A DNA stretch of 64,000 bases from Reichenbachiella faecimaris (GCF_900176375.1 NZ_FWYF01000003.1:496001-560000), one strand, 5' to 3'; positions 1 to 8,617 are shown, counted from the stretch's first letter. The notes: a model not told the origin generated them from the sequence alone. Translations and numbers: made by a program.

Positions 1-980
1 TTTGTGAAGCTTCTGAAGGGTACACCAATTTCCAATCGGGAAAGTCCAAATTCATGAGAGATCCAAAGCCCTCCTTCATGATCACGACCTATGGTATAGA
101 TTTCATTATCAGGCAATCCCTTGTCATGATTGATAACATCTACGATTTTTGAATGACGATTGCTGTACAAAATGATTCCATCTTCAAGCGTACTGAGTGC
201 GAAATGATTGTCGTCTACCCATACGCCATTGTTGACAAAAGACTCATGCTCTGTCAAGAACTTGGACATCTTACATTCGTAAAAATTCTTCTGTCTGTAG
301 ATATAAACTTTGTTGTCTGTAGTGCCAGCTACATATTGATCCCTAGTAGGATGCTTGTCAAAGAAGAGAAATTGTGCGTTTTCGGGTAGCTTCCAATCGA
401 AGTCATCCAAAAGTTGATCCTCATGGTACCTATAGATTTTTTTATTGGTCTGCACCATGATGTTGCCATTCACTTCAAATAAATAAGTGAAATATTCATC
501 AGGATCTTGTAAATAGGTAATGTATGATTTTTCCTGTCCGAGGTGATAGCGAATCAAATTACTTTCACTAATAAAGAAAGCTAAAGTATCGGCAACTATA
601 GTTTTGAAATAGAGACTTTCATCTGACCGATTGGGATTTAATGAGATAAACTGATACTTACCGTCAATAAAACCAAACTTGCCAAAGTCACCTGCGCATC
701 CTACATATATATGCCCTATTGAATCAAAGTCGAGTGAAAGTGCCGCACTCGGCGTAGCTTGAAATACCCAATCATGACCTTCATAGAGCAGTACGCCCGA
801 ACGGTTAGCTATACACAGTTGCCCATCATCGTTTACTTTCAGCTCAAAGTTGAGATTGTCAAGCCCATCTACATCCAAAGAATAGTGAGACAACAAAAAA
901 TCTCCTTTTTGGCCATTTACATAACTAAATGTAAGGAGCAAGAAAATGAGCAAGTAATTTTTCAAAGTAGAAGTAGGCAT
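1..980 (-). CDS. Two-component-regulator propeller protein, N-terminal part (runs off window)
   Basis: The frame is open from an ATG at 980 down to base 1, so the gene is cut by the window edge. The first residues form a signal peptide (hydrophobic NYLLIFLLLTFSYVNG). The rest reads as a beta-propeller; near the cut end there is a typical regulator-propeller motif, GLPDNEIYTI followed by GGLWI and GLSRLE. In Bacteroidota such propellers sit in the periplasm and are usually followed by a Y_Y_Y domain, a membrane helix and a histidine kinase, GGDEF or LuxR-type output. The output part is outside the window, so kinase versus regulator cannot be decided. Confidence 0.75.
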   Translation of the reverse strand, partial: MPTSTLKNYLLIFLLLTFSYVNGQKGDFLLSHYSLDVDGLDNLNFELKVNDDGQLCIANRSGVLLYEGHDWVFQATPSAALSLDFDSIGHIYVGCAGDFGKFGFIDGKYQFISLNPNRSDESLYFKTIVADTLAFFISESNLIRYHLGQEKSYITYLQDPDEYFTYLFEVNGNIMVQTNKKIYRYHEDQLLDDFDWKLPENAQFLFFDKHPTRDQYVAGTTDNKVYIYRQKNFYECKMSKFLTEHESFVNNGVWVDDNHFALSTLEDGIILYSNRHSKIVDVINHDKGLPDNEIYTIGRDHEGGLWISHEFGLSRLEIGVPFRSFT

Positions 981-1158
981 TGAAAATTGATTTAGTATAG
1001 AAGTACTTTCTAGTCAAATATAACAAGGTTCAGAATATTAACCTTCCGGTATTTTTTATAAAAAAATGAATACGCCAGATACTTCTTTTTTGGAAAGCCC
1101 ATAATCTTAAATTATTAATTATTTTAATTTAAGCACACAAGCTCTTTGGGTAGTCTTC

Positions 1159-1166
1159 TATATTTG
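1159..1166 (+). promoter_or_regulatory. Bacteroidota -7 box upstream of the sodium channel gene
   Basis: TATATTTG matches the TAnnTTTG -7 consensus of Bacteroidota and lies 36 bp before the ATG at 1203. No convincing -33 TTG element was seen at the expected spacing, so this is a moderate call. Confidence 0.4.
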
Positions 1167-1202
1167 TCTAACTTTTAAAAAACACTCTATTCTTACTTGA
1201 AA

Positions 1203-2015
1203 ATGGCAAATCATAGAGAAAAGCTGGGCAAAATTCTGGAGAGCTCAAAATTCCAAAACTTCATTGTTGGACTAATCATACTCAATAGCATCACCATAGG
1301 CATGGAGACTTCCAAGTCATGGGTGAACAGCTTTGGTTCTTTTTTCGAATGGATAGATGATACCATCTTAGCCATATTTGTAGTTGAGATAGCGTTAAAA
1401 CTATATGCATTCGGTTTTCGATTTTTCAAGAGTGCCTGGAATATTTTTGATTTTCTCATTGTAGCCATTGCGGCAGTACCAGCAGCTGGCTCATTCTCAG
1501 TTTTTCGTACGATCCGTATCTTAAGGACGCTGAGGCTGATCAAAAATATACCTAAGCTGAGGATGATCATAGAGGCACTGATCAAATCCATTCCAAGTAT
1601 TGGCTGGATTATGGTTCTCCTGATTATGGTGTTTTACATTTTTGCGGTACTGGCTACGAACTTATATAGTCAGGATTTTCCACAGTGGTTTGGGGATATT
1701 GGGGAATCCATGTTTACGCTATTCCAGATTATGACTTTGGAAAGCTGGTCTTCGGGAATTGCCCGACCCATGATGGAACAGACGCCACATGCATACATTT
1801 TCTTTATTCCATTTATTCTAATCGCAACTTATACCACACTCAACATCTTTATCGCTATTGTGGTGAATACCATGAATGAAATGCACATGCAGGATGTGAA
1901 AGATGAGGAGGATTTGAAGTCTGAAATCACACTGGCAGAACACCGAAAATCCCAGCACCAGATAGAACTATTGAATCGTAAAATTGACAAACTAATCAAG
2001 CAACTGGACAAATAA
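1203..2015 (+). CDS. Bacterial voltage-gated sodium channel (NaChBac/NavAb type)
   Basis: This is a single-domain six-helix channel subunit of 270 residues that should assemble as a tetramer in the inner membrane. S4 carries arginines every third residue (FRTIRILRTLRLIK, about residues 101-114), the voltage sensor. The pore loop has TLESWSS (about 178-184), the sodium-selective filter seen in BacNav channels. S5 and S6 flank it, and the C-terminus ends in a charged helix (about 235-268) that fits the BacNav coiled coil. The ATG at 1203 was chosen over an in-frame TTG two codons earlier. It stands alone with its own promoter box and a hairpin behind it. Ion selectivity is inferred from the filter. 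Confidence 0.9.
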   Translation: MANHREKLGKILESSKFQNFIVGLIILNSITIGMETSKSWVNSFGSFFEWIDDTILAIFVVEIALKLYAFGFRFFKSAWNIFDFLIVAIAAVPAAGSFSVFRTIRILRTLRLIKNIPKLRMIIEALIKSIPSIGWIMVLLIMVFYIFAVLATNLYSQDFPQWFGDIGESMFTLFQIMTLESWSSGIARPMMEQTPHAYIFFIPFILIATYTTLNIFIAIVVNTMNEMHMQDVKDEEDLKSEITLAEHRKSQHQIELLNRKIDKLIKQLDK

Positions 2016-2017
2016 AA

Positions 2018-2044
2018 GTCCCACTACATCATCTGTAATGGGAC
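2018..2044 (+). terminator. Hairpin after the sodium channel gene
   Basis: GTCCCA and TGGGAC form a six-base stem around a 15-base loop between the convergent channel and queA genes. There is no strong T tract, so it is a weak terminator candidate. Confidence 0.25.
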
Positions 2045-2099
2045 CTTAAAATCAAACTAGGAAAATCAAGTATTTATACGGTTGACTCAGTGCCAAGGT

Positions 2100-3302
2100 T
2101 TAGCCGTGCGGCAAAAGTAACGAGGTGTCTCCATAACTTAGGAATCTGTAATCCTTGTCCAGTGCTTCCTGATATATTTTTTTCCAGTCATCCCCTACGA
2201 AAGCCGCGACCAATAAAACCAATGTAGAAGCTGGCATATGAAAGTTGGTAAACAGGCCATTGGCCACTTTAAACTCATAACCTGGATAGATGAAGATTTC
2301 AGTTTCTCCTTTAAGTTGATCGATATTTTCCGAATCCATTTTATTCAAAATTGCTGTCATGGCATGCTCCAATGATATCCCTTGCAAATGCTTTTCATAG
2401 GGATCATTTTTCTCTACGAAGAATTTCGTTTTACGATCTTTGGCTAGTTTGACGCCATACCAATAAAGACTTTCAAGTGTGCGTAGGGCAGTAGTCCCCA
2501 CAGGAATAATTGACCCTGTAGCAGCTAAAATATTTGCAATATTCTGTCGATTTACAATGATGCGCTCATTGTGCATGTCGTGATTTTTGAAGTCAGCATC
2601 TTTGATTGGACGAAAAGTGCCTGCACTTACATGCAAGGTTAGGCGATCTTGTTTTATACCTTTTTTGGCGAGTTTTTTTAAAATGTCATCCGTAAAGTGC
2701 AATCCAGCTGTGGGAGCAGCCACTGCACCCTCTAATTCGGAAAATACGGTTTGGTAACGATCTTTGTCTTCGGCTTCTTCTTCTCGATTGAGGTAGGGAG
2801 GAAGGGGAACATGGCCTGCAGCTTCCACAATGGAAAGAAACTCATGATTTCCCTCCCAAGTGAATTCAACCAGGTTTTTTTTGCGATCCACCAATCTGGC
2901 TTCTATCGTCAATTCATCATTTAGCTTTAGCGAAAGCACGTTCTCATCTTTCCATTTTTTCAGATTGCCTATCATGCATTTCCAAGTGCACTTGTTTTTG
3001 ACTTTCAGTGCGTTCTGAAATTCAGTGTGTGGTAAAATGGGCTCTGTAAGAAAAACCTCAATTTGAGCACCTGTAGATTTGTGAAAAAATAGACGGGCCG
3101 CAATCACCTTGGTATTATTCAAAAACAAAAGCGAATCGTCAGGTACCAAATCAACTACATCTTTGAAGGTCTGATGTTCGATTTCTCCAGCTCGATAAAG
3201 AAGCAATTTGGAATCATCCCTATGTGCTAGTGGATGCTTGGCAATGCGATGGTCGGGAAGTTCGTACAGGTATTTTTCTAGAGACGCAGAATCTGATGAC
3301 AT
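2100..3302 (-). CDS. queA: S-adenosylmethionine:tRNA ribosyltransferase-isomerase QueA
   Basis: QueA transfers and rearranges the ribosyl part of SAM onto preQ1 in the wobble position of tRNAs, making epoxyqueuosine. The 400-residue protein starts at an ATG at 3302 and shows family blocks such as YLYELPDHRIAKHP near the start, FLNNTKVIAARL, the GAVAAPTAGLHFT block near the middle, LHVSAGTFRPI, GTTALRTLES and TNFHMPASTL near the end, and the FLSYGDTSLLL tail. It is somewhat longer than the roughly 350-residue enterobacterial form, which is usual in Bacteroidota. A queuosine-precursor transporter lies 1.4 kb away on the same strand, with menC between on the other strand. Confidence 0.95.
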   Translation of the reverse strand: MSSDSASLEKYLYELPDHRIAKHPLAHRDDSKLLLYRAGEIEHQTFKDVVDLVPDDSLLFLNNTKVIAARLFFHKSTGAQIEVFLTEPILPHTEFQNALKVKNKCTWKCMIGNLKKWKDENVLSLKLNDELTIEARLVDRKKNLVEFTWEGNHEFLSIVEAAGHVPLPPYLNREEEAEDKDRYQTVFSELEGAVAAPTAGLHFTDDILKKLAKKGIKQDRLTLHVSAGTFRPIKDADFKNHDMHNERIIVNRQNIANILAATGSIIPVGTTALRTLESLYWYGVKLAKDRKTKFFVEKNDPYEKHLQGISLEHAMTAILNKMDSENIDQLKGETEIFIYPGYEFKVANGLFTNFHMPASTLVLLVAAFVGDDWKKIYQEALDKDYRFLSYGDTSLLLPHG

Positions 3303-3443
3303 AGAATAAATATTTAAAGATTCAAAATTCTTATATTCTCCACATAATGTAGAATGAATGGCTATTTTTATTCTGCCTTATGGTTCATTCTTCACAGGTA
3401 AGGGTTTAATTCCTCACCTTGTGGTAATAATATTTTTATATAC

Positions 3444-4535
3444 ATGGGATTAATTCTAAAATTCACCAAACACGTACTCAACTTCAAATTTGATGCAGGT
3501 ACCTCCAGAGGTGTCCTCAAAACCAAGGAGGCTTGGATCTTAAAAGTCTATCAAGCAGGCAATCCGAAAATATACGGTTTAGGGGAGGTGAGTACTATCG
3601 AAAGATTGAGTTTCGACTATAGCGTGGATTTTGAGAGCGAGTTGGAAGAGTTAAAAAAGGAATTGGCACAAATGGAGTTGCCCCAGTACGAAAATGATAT
3701 TTATAAATTGGTCAAAAATGTAGTTTCTGAATATCGCCCTGCAATCCGTTTTGGGTTGGAAACGGCACTTTTGGATTTGCTTCATGGCGGAGAATTCAAA
3801 ATTTTCAATAATGATTTTTATCATTCTGAAAAAGGTATTCCTATCAATGGTCTGATCTGGATGGGCGAAAGGGATTTTATGAAACAGCAGATTGATGAAA
3901 AACTCAAACTGGGTTTTAAATGCATCAAACTAAAGATAGGAGCGATTGATTTTGATGCAGAATGTGAGTTGCTCAAATACATTAGGTCTCAGTATCCAGC
4001 CGACCAACTTATTCTACGGGTAGATGCCAATGGCGCCTTTATTACACAAGATGTGCTCAAGAAGCTGGAACGATTGATTGACTTTGATTTGCACTCTATC
4101 GAGCAGCCCATCATGCCTAAGCAACCTGAAGCCATGCAGTTGGTCTGTGAGAAATCCCAAGTACCTATAGCACTAGATGAAGAGCTGATTGGGGTTTTTA
4201 GCAAACGCGATAAAACTGAATTGCTGAAAGATATTAAACCCAAATACATCATTCTCAAGCCGTCTTTGGTAGGAGGGTTTGCAGCCACAGCAGAGTGGAT
4301 TGAAATAGCCGAATCTCAGCACATGGGCTGGTGGATTACGTCTGCTCTGGAATCCAACATAGGTCTCAATGCGATATGTCAATTCACAGCTGGTTACAAT
4401 TATGTAGGTCATCAAGGACTTGGGACGGGGCAGCTATTTGAAAACAACATCCATTCACCACTTGCCATTCAAGGAGAAGAGATTGTCTATAATCAGACTT
4501 TAAGCTGGGATTATGCCGATCTCGAATTCAATTGA
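3444..4535 (+). CDS. menC: o-Succinylbenzoate synthase MenC (enolase superfamily)
   Basis: The 363-residue protein has the enolase-superfamily barrel: KLKIG with the two catalytic lysines (about residues 157-160), the metal ligands in RVDANGAF, IEQPI and ALDEEL, the second-side lysine in ILKPSLVGG, and SALESNIGLNAICQF near the end. The QGLGTGQLF tail block is like Bacteroidota MenC. It would dehydrate SHCHC to o-succinylbenzoate in menaquinone synthesis. The alternative is a dipeptide epimerase of the same superfamily, but the tail motifs favour MenC. No other men genes are adjacent. It is divergent from queA and convergent with the transporter gene. Confidence 0.82.
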   Translation: MGLILKFTKHVLNFKFDAGTSRGVLKTKEAWILKVYQAGNPKIYGLGEVSTIERLSFDYSVDFESELEELKKELAQMELPQYENDIYKLVKNVVSEYRPAIRFGLETALLDLLHGGEFKIFNNDFYHSEKGIPINGLIWMGERDFMKQQIDEKLKLGFKCIKLKIGAIDFDAECELLKYIRSQYPADQLILRVDANGAFITQDVLKKLERLIDFDLHSIEQPIMPKQPEAMQLVCEKSQVPIALDEELIGVFSKRDKTELLKDIKPKYIILKPSLVGGFAATAEWIEIAESQHMGWWITSALESNIGLNAICQFTAGYNYVGHQGLGTGQLFENNIHSPLAIQGEEIVYNQTLSWDYADLEFN

Positions 4536-4661
4536 TACCTTAAATTCTTGAGTTGATCGAAATTATTTGATTTTGAGGTTAGAATGAATCAACTTCTATG
4601 GCCTAATGCAACAAGGTTCGTTTATTAACAGAGAACAACCACCTAAGGAAGAATTTGCATT

Positions 4662-5477
4662 CTATATTAAGGATTTGCTGGATGCTGCTGCTTCGTCAGT
4701 CAAGCGTTCAGCATTTTCTTTTCCCAAATACCTGTCGATCAGATGATGCCCCAAATAGATCAAGGGAGTAAGCAACACGGCTACTGCAAACTTGTAAATG
4801 TAATTGATCGTTCCCACAGCCATCACTTGCGAAATAGACCACTGGGTATTTTCAGGTGCTAATAAATAAAAGGCAATAAACAGCACCACAAAACTGTCGA
4901 TCAATTGAGAAATCAAAGTTGACCCTGTTGCTCGTAGCCAAATCATTTTCGACCCAGTAAATTTTCTGAGTTTTTGGAATATATATACATCCAAGAGCTG
5001 CCCTATCAAAAAGGCAATCAGAGACCCTACAATGATGCCCAATCCTTGTCTGAAGATTGCTTTGAAAGCATAATTGATATCAAAGGCATTTCCATCAGGG
5101 GCAGTACCATTCACGTCCACCCAAAAATCTGCAGGAGGAAGGATCGTAATAACGTAGATGACCAAAAAAGCAAAAGAGATGAGCCCTGCCGTGAGGTAAC
5201 TGATCTTTTTTACACCCGCCTTGCCAAAGTACTCATTGATAATGTCTGTAGTCAGGAATACTACTGGCCAGAGGATCACACCCGCTGTGAGATTAAAATC
5301 CAACACAAAGTCTCCGAACAGTTTGATCTGAGCTGGATTGACCCCAATGGTTTTTTCTGCCGAAAATATCTTTACACCTACCAATTCTGCTAACAGCGCA
5401 CTGGTGATAAATATACCAGCCAGTACTAGAAAGAGGTTTGTTTTTTTGTTTTGGAAGGAGGCAGTAGGGCTGTTCAT
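4662..5477 (-). CDS. Queuosine precursor transporter, YhhQ/VUT family
   Basis: This is a 271-residue inner-membrane protein with about six hydrophobic helices. It has the family features of the former DUF165: an early helix with LLAELVGVKIF, the FNLTAGVILWPVVFLTTDIINEYFG block split over residues about 60-85, and a C-terminal helix pair containing GTINYIYKFAVAVLLTPLIY. Characterised relatives import preQ0/preQ1. Its proximity to queA supports a role in queuosine supply. The ATG at 5477 is the only reasonable start. The C-terminal 20 residues are polar and look cytoplasmic. Confidence 0.85.
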   Translation of the reverse strand: MNSPTASFQNKKTNLFLVLAGIFITSALLAELVGVKIFSAEKTIGVNPAQIKLFGDFVLDFNLTAGVILWPVVFLTTDIINEYFGKAGVKKISYLTAGLISFAFLVIYVITILPPADFWVDVNGTAPDGNAFDINYAFKAIFRQGLGIIVGSLIAFLIGQLLDVYIFQKLRKFTGSKMIWLRATGSTLISQLIDSFVVLFIAFYLLAPENTQWSISQVMAVGTINYIYKFAVAVLLTPLIYLGHHLIDRYLGKENAERLTDEAAASSKSLI

Positions 5478-5597
5478 TTATATTAATTTTAATTGTGCAA
5501 TATAAAATCATTTGTATTGAAGCCAAATCATACATTGTCATATCTTATGAGCACAATTGGGTCATTAACTTGAGTTGGATTAGCATCTTGAAAGATT

Positions 5598-5697
5598 GAT
5601 AAGATTTCTCTCTTTTCTTGTTGGTTGGATTGTTCGAAATGACAAGTAATGGTAATTTTTCTTTTTTGTCATCTCGACTGGAAGGAGAGATCGTATC
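5598..5697. repeat. Imperfect palindromic repeat, left of GIY-YIG gene
   Basis: The left arm runs GATAAGATTTCTCTC to CGAAATGACAA and the right arm TTTTGTCATCTCGAC to GGAGAGATCGTATC; each is roughly the reverse complement of the other. The same two arms recur at 6046-6155, and the same half-units in opposite order at 49908-49986, so this is a dispersed intergenic element rather than a local hairpin. Confidence 0.7.
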
Positions 5698-5731
5698 TCT
5701 ATTTATAAGATTGTTTTCTATTTTTAAACCA

Positions 5732-6034
5732 GTGAAGCAACACAATTATTTCGTCTATATCACCACCAACCCCAACAAAACCACACTCTATGTAGGATTG
5801 ACAAATGACCTTCCTACTCGATTGGATCAACATTTTGAAAATCGAGGTAAATTTAAAACGTACGCAGGCAGGTATTTCTGTTTCAATCTAATCTATTGGG
5901 AACGGCACCAGTATATTGATCACGCTATCGAGCGAGAAAAGGAAATCAAAAAATGGAGAAGGGAGAAAAAGGAAGCTTTGATAAATGCAATGAATCCAGA
6001 GTGGAATTTTTTGAATGAAAAGGTTAGGGATTAG
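5732..6034 (+). CDS. Single-domain GIY-YIG nuclease
   Basis: The 100-residue product is a lone GIY-YIG endonuclease domain of the UPF0213/YhbQ type: NYFVYITTNPNK gives the GIY position, LYVGLTNDLPTRLDQH holds the YIG position and the catalytic arginine and histidine, and AIEREKEIKKWRREKK carries the conserved glutamate helix, followed by NPEWNFLNE. I chose the GTG at 5732 because family members start just before NYFVY and because all upstream in-frame sequence lies in the palindromic repeat. The gene sits 34 bp from the left palindrome and 11 bp from the right one, which suggests gene and repeats are linked. The nuclease target is unknown. Confidence 0.85.
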   Translation: MKQHNYFVYITTNPNKTTLYVGLTNDLPTRLDQHFENRGKFKTYAGRYFCFNLIYWERHQYIDHAIEREKEIKKWRREKKEALINAMNPEWNFLNEKVRD

Positions 6035-6045
6035 TGCATCTTAGT

Positions 6046-6155
6046 TCGATGAGATTTCTCTCTGCCCCTACCTGTCGGTTGGATCGTTCGAAATGACAAA
6101 ATAATTTAGAGAATGGTATCTTTTGTCATCTCGACGATAGGAGAGATCTCATCGA
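6046..6155. repeat. Imperfect palindromic repeat, right of GIY-YIG gene
   Basis: The outer ends are TCGATGAGATTTCTCTC and GGAGAGATCTCATCGA, the inner ends CGAAATGACAAA and TTTTGTCATCTCGACG. It is the same element as at 5598-5697 and in the same orientation, better preserved at the outer ends. It fills nearly all the space before the 3' end of the RNase Z gene. Confidence 0.75.
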
Positions 6156-6171
6156 AATTCTTTACGTGAAC

Positions 6172-7086
6172 TCACTCCACACTAAAAGTCTCTCCCTCTA
6201 TCGCCAATTCGGCATTTTCAAAAATACTCCTGGTTTCCTCCAGCATGGGTTCGAGCTCTTTGTATCTGGTAGAGAAGTGGCCGATCAGTAGTTTGCTTAC
6301 CTTGGCTTTTTTGGCGATTTCGCCAGCTTGTTTGGTGGTGGTATGATAGGTGGTGGCTGCACGGTCTCGCATGTCTTCCATGAAAGTAGCTTCGTGATAG
6401 AGTAAGTCTACTCCCATGATATGAGGAAGAATTGCTTCACTGTACTTCGTGTCCGAACAAAAGGCATAGGAGCAGGATCGGGCGGGTTCCATGGTATATT
6501 TCTTGTTGGCTAGAAGCACATTGCCGTCGTCATCCAGCACATCTTTGCCATCTTTGAGTGATATGATTTTGAGTGGAGAAATGTCCTTTTCCAGTAGCCC
6601 TTTTTTGATTCTTCTCTTTTTGGGTTTCTCTCGAAAAAGGAATCCAGAGCAGTCAATCCTGTGATTCAGCGGAAACGAATGTACGGTAAGATTTACGTTT
6701 TCAAACAAGAGCTGACTTTCTCCTGGTGTCCATTCTTTAAAATTGATTTTATAATTCAACGAAGACTGAGAGTACTTGAGCTGAATAGAAATGATCTCTT
6801 TGAGCCCTGGAGGCGCATAGATATTCAGTTCCTTTTTTCTTCCGTATAGGTGAAGAGAAGAAATCAGTCCCATCAAACCATAATAGTGATCACCATGCAA
6901 ATGGCTGATAAAAATATGATCAATTCTTTGAGATTTAATTTTGAATTTCTTGAGTCTGGCTTGCGTGCCTTCGCCGCAGTCGATCAGGAAAGGCACCTGC
7001 ATCATAGTGAGCAACTGTGAAGTCTGATGTCTATGATGCGCTGCTATGGCGGCATTGGAGCCTAGTATTTGTAAGGTAAATGACAA
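6172..7086 (-). CDS. rnz: Ribonuclease Z
   Basis: RNase Z is the cytoplasmic zinc endonuclease that removes tRNA 3' trailers. The 304-residue protein belongs to the metallo-beta-lactamase fold: the N-terminus SFTLQILGSNAA, the zinc motif HLHGDHYYGLMG (about residues 60-71), the LNHRIDCSGFLF block, SDTKYSEAI, LYHEATF and the late histidine in IGHFSTRY. The N-terminus matches family members only if the TTG at 7086 is the start codon; no in-frame ATG fits. It is followed on the same strand upstream by the STAS and purC genes and could share their transcript. Confidence 0.93.
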   Translation of the reverse strand: MSFTLQILGSNAAIAAHHRHQTSQLLTMMQVPFLIDCGEGTQARLKKFKIKSQRIDHIFISHLHGDHYYGLMGLISSLHLYGRKKELNIYAPPGLKEIISIQLKYSQSSLNYKINFKEWTPGESQLLFENVNLTVHSFPLNHRIDCSGFLFREKPKKRRIKKGLLEKDISPLKIISLKDGKDVLDDDGNVLLANKKYTMEPARSCSYAFCSDTKYSEAILPHIMGVDLLYHEATFMEDMRDRAATTYHTTTKQAGEIAKKAKVSKLLIGHFSTRYKELEPMLEETRSIFENAELAIEGETFSVE

Positions 7087-7128
7087 TAAGAGTTGGTTTA
7101 GTTGATAGGTAGGTTGGTAAAGAAAGAC

Positions 7129-7506
7129 CTAGTCTTCCTCGCTGCCCAATCCTTGCTCAAGCTCATTCATAAAGACAGCATCTACTGCTTCTTCTATAGT
7201 TGGGAGAATATCCAATACACCATCCAATTGAGAGATTTTAATCAATTTCATGGCATGATCAGAGACGCCTGAGAGAATGAAAGAACCCTCGGCCTCCGTG
7301 AATACACGGTTGCCCACCAAAATGGCACTTAACCCAGAAGAGTCAATGTACTTTACGTCAGACAGATCTACAATGATGTTTTTGATGCCCTGACCCTGAA
7401 TGGTCAAGAATTCTGATTTGAGGTCTGGAGAAATGGTAGAATCCAATTTTTCCTCATCTACTTTTAGCGTATTGTATTTTTCTTGTCTGTCTAGTGTAAA
7501 CTTCAT
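7129..7506 (-). CDS. STAS-domain protein, anti-sigma-factor-antagonist-like
   Basis: The 125-residue protein is a single STAS domain: a beta strand (NIIVDLSDVKYID), the phospho-acceptor loop DSSGLSAILVG around residues 57-67, and SFILSGVSDHAMKLIKIS. Such proteins bind anti-sigma kinases or act as partners in signalling or transport complexes; the serine in DSSG is the usual phosphorylation site. The ATG at 7506 is 17 bp after the purC stop codon and matches the domain start; an upstream start would overlap purC. No partner kinase or phosphatase is nearby. The acidic tail (LEQGLGSEED) is common in Bacteroidota versions. Confidence 0.82.
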   Translation of the reverse strand: MKFTLDRQEKYNTLKVDEEKLDSTISPDLKSEFLTIQGQGIKNIIVDLSDVKYIDSSGLSAILVGNRVFTEAEGSFILSGVSDHAMKLIKISQLDGVLDILPTIEEAVDAVFMNELEQGLGSEED

Positions 7507-7522
7507 AGTCTTTGATTTAAAC

Positions 7523-8467
7523 TCACTGTAATTTAATCGATTTTTCAATGTTCGACTGAATGCGTGCTTCGATATCTTTAGTTGGCACGCGGTCGAATGT
7601 ATCTCCAGTTATTTTTTCAAAAAGCTCAATGTAACGTTCTGAAATGGAGTTGATTTTTTCTTCAGACATGTCAGGTACGGTTTGTCCATCTTTGCCTTGA
7701 AATCCCTCGGAGATTAACCATTGACGAACAAACTCCTTCGAAAGTTGTCTTTGTGGTTCGTTTTTGTCCTGTAGTTCTTGATAAGTGTCCTGATAAAAGT
7801 AGCGTGAGGAGTCTGGCGTATGAATTTCATCTATCAAAATGATTTTGCCGTCATACATCCCAAATTCGTATTTGGTGTCCACCAAAATCAGACCTCTGTC
7901 GGCAGCCATTTCTGTTCCGCGTTGAAATAGTTTTTTGGTATAGTTTTCCAGCTGCACATATAGGCTCTCTTCTACAACCCCTTGAGCTAAAATTTCTTCT
8001 CTTGAAATGTCTTCATCGTGTCCTTCGTGAGCTTTCGTAGTAGGTGTGATGATTGGCTCTGGCAGTTTGTCATTTTCTTTCAAGCCCTCAGGTAAAGCCA
8101 CACCACAAAGCTGTCTTTTGCCAGCTTTATATTCTCTGGCAGCATGTCCAGCGAGGTAGCCTCTAATCACCATTTCTACTTGAAAAGGTTCACATCTTTT
8201 GCCTATGGTTACGTTTGGATCTGGCACAGCCTCTACCCAGTTAGGTACAATGTCAGCTGTGGCTTCCAGAAAGCGTGCGGCGATCTGATTGAGTACCTGT
8301 CCTTTGTAAGGAATTGGTTCTGGAAGTACCACATCGAATGCAGAAATTCTGTCAGAAGCTACCATGACGAGTTGATTTTCAAACTCATATACATCGCGCA
8401 CTTTGCCCGTGTATTTTTTGGTCTGTCCTTCGAATTTGTAGTTGGTAGATTTTAGCCCTTTTGTCAT
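7523..8467 (-). CDS. purC: Phosphoribosylaminoimidazole-succinocarboxamide synthase (SAICAR synthase)
   Basis: PurC condenses CAIR with aspartate in purine synthesis. The 314-residue protein has [11 protein letters not shown] at the start, [37 protein letters not shown], and the ATP/substrate block [11 protein letters not shown] with [14 protein letters not shown] chose the ATG at 8467: a TAnnTTTG promoter box ends only 5 bp before it, so a start five codons upstream would lie inside the promoter. The same placement implies a nearly leaderless mRNA. Downstream genes for the STAS protein and RNase Z are on the same strand. A large palindrome overlaps the promoter (separate entry). Confidence 0.95.
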   Translation of the reverse strand: MTKGLKSTNYKFEGQTKKYTGKVRDVYEFENQLVMVASDRISAFDVVLPEPIPYKGQVLNQIAARFLEATADIVPNWVEAVPDPNVTIGKRCEPFQVEMVIRGYLAGHAAREYKAGKRQLCGVALPEGLKENDKLPEPIITPTTKAHEGHDEDISREEILAQGVVEESLYVQLENYTKKLFQRGTEMAADRGLILVDTKYEFGMYDGKIILIDEIHTPDSSRYFYQDTYQELQDKNEPQRQLSKEFVRQWLISEGFQGKDGQTVPDMSEEKINSISERYIELFEKITGDTFDRVPTKDIEARIQSNIEKSIKLQ

Positions 8468-8471
8468 GGCG

Positions 8472-8521
8472 CAAAAGTACATAATAGAAACTTTTCTAAA
8501 GTTTCAAACTTTAGAAAAGTT
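8472..8521 (-). promoter_or_regulatory. purC promoter box with large perfect palindrome (operator candidate)
   Basis: Read on the minus strand, TACTTTTG (8479-8472) fits the TAnnTTTG -7 box and ends 5 bp before the purC ATG. Just upstream, 8489-8504 and 8506-8521 are perfect 16-base inverted arms (AACTTTTCTAAAGTTT and its complement) around a single base. The palindrome covers the -33 region, so a dimeric repressor or activator site is likely. The protein that would bind is not identifiable here. Confidence 0.6.
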
Positions 8522-8617
8522 GTTTGTGTTTAGTGTCATTCTAGGAACTCTTTTCCCCAAGAGAGGGTTATTCCCCCTTAGGAAAAAGGGGCGAGAGGGA
8601 TTTGATAATGAATCGAA

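Noticed and set aside
5281-5541. Frame overlapping the start of the queuosine transporter
   Set aside because: Out of frame with a clear membrane protein and without a known domain.
5618-5731. Longer N-terminus for the GIY-YIG protein
   Set aside because: This part lies over the palindromic repeat and does not match the family; the GTG at 5732 fits.
8552-8600. CCCC/GGGG hairpin between purC and the MORN gene
   Set aside because: Only a six-base stem with no T tract and no second copy noticed in the window; it may be a worn repeat but support is too thin.
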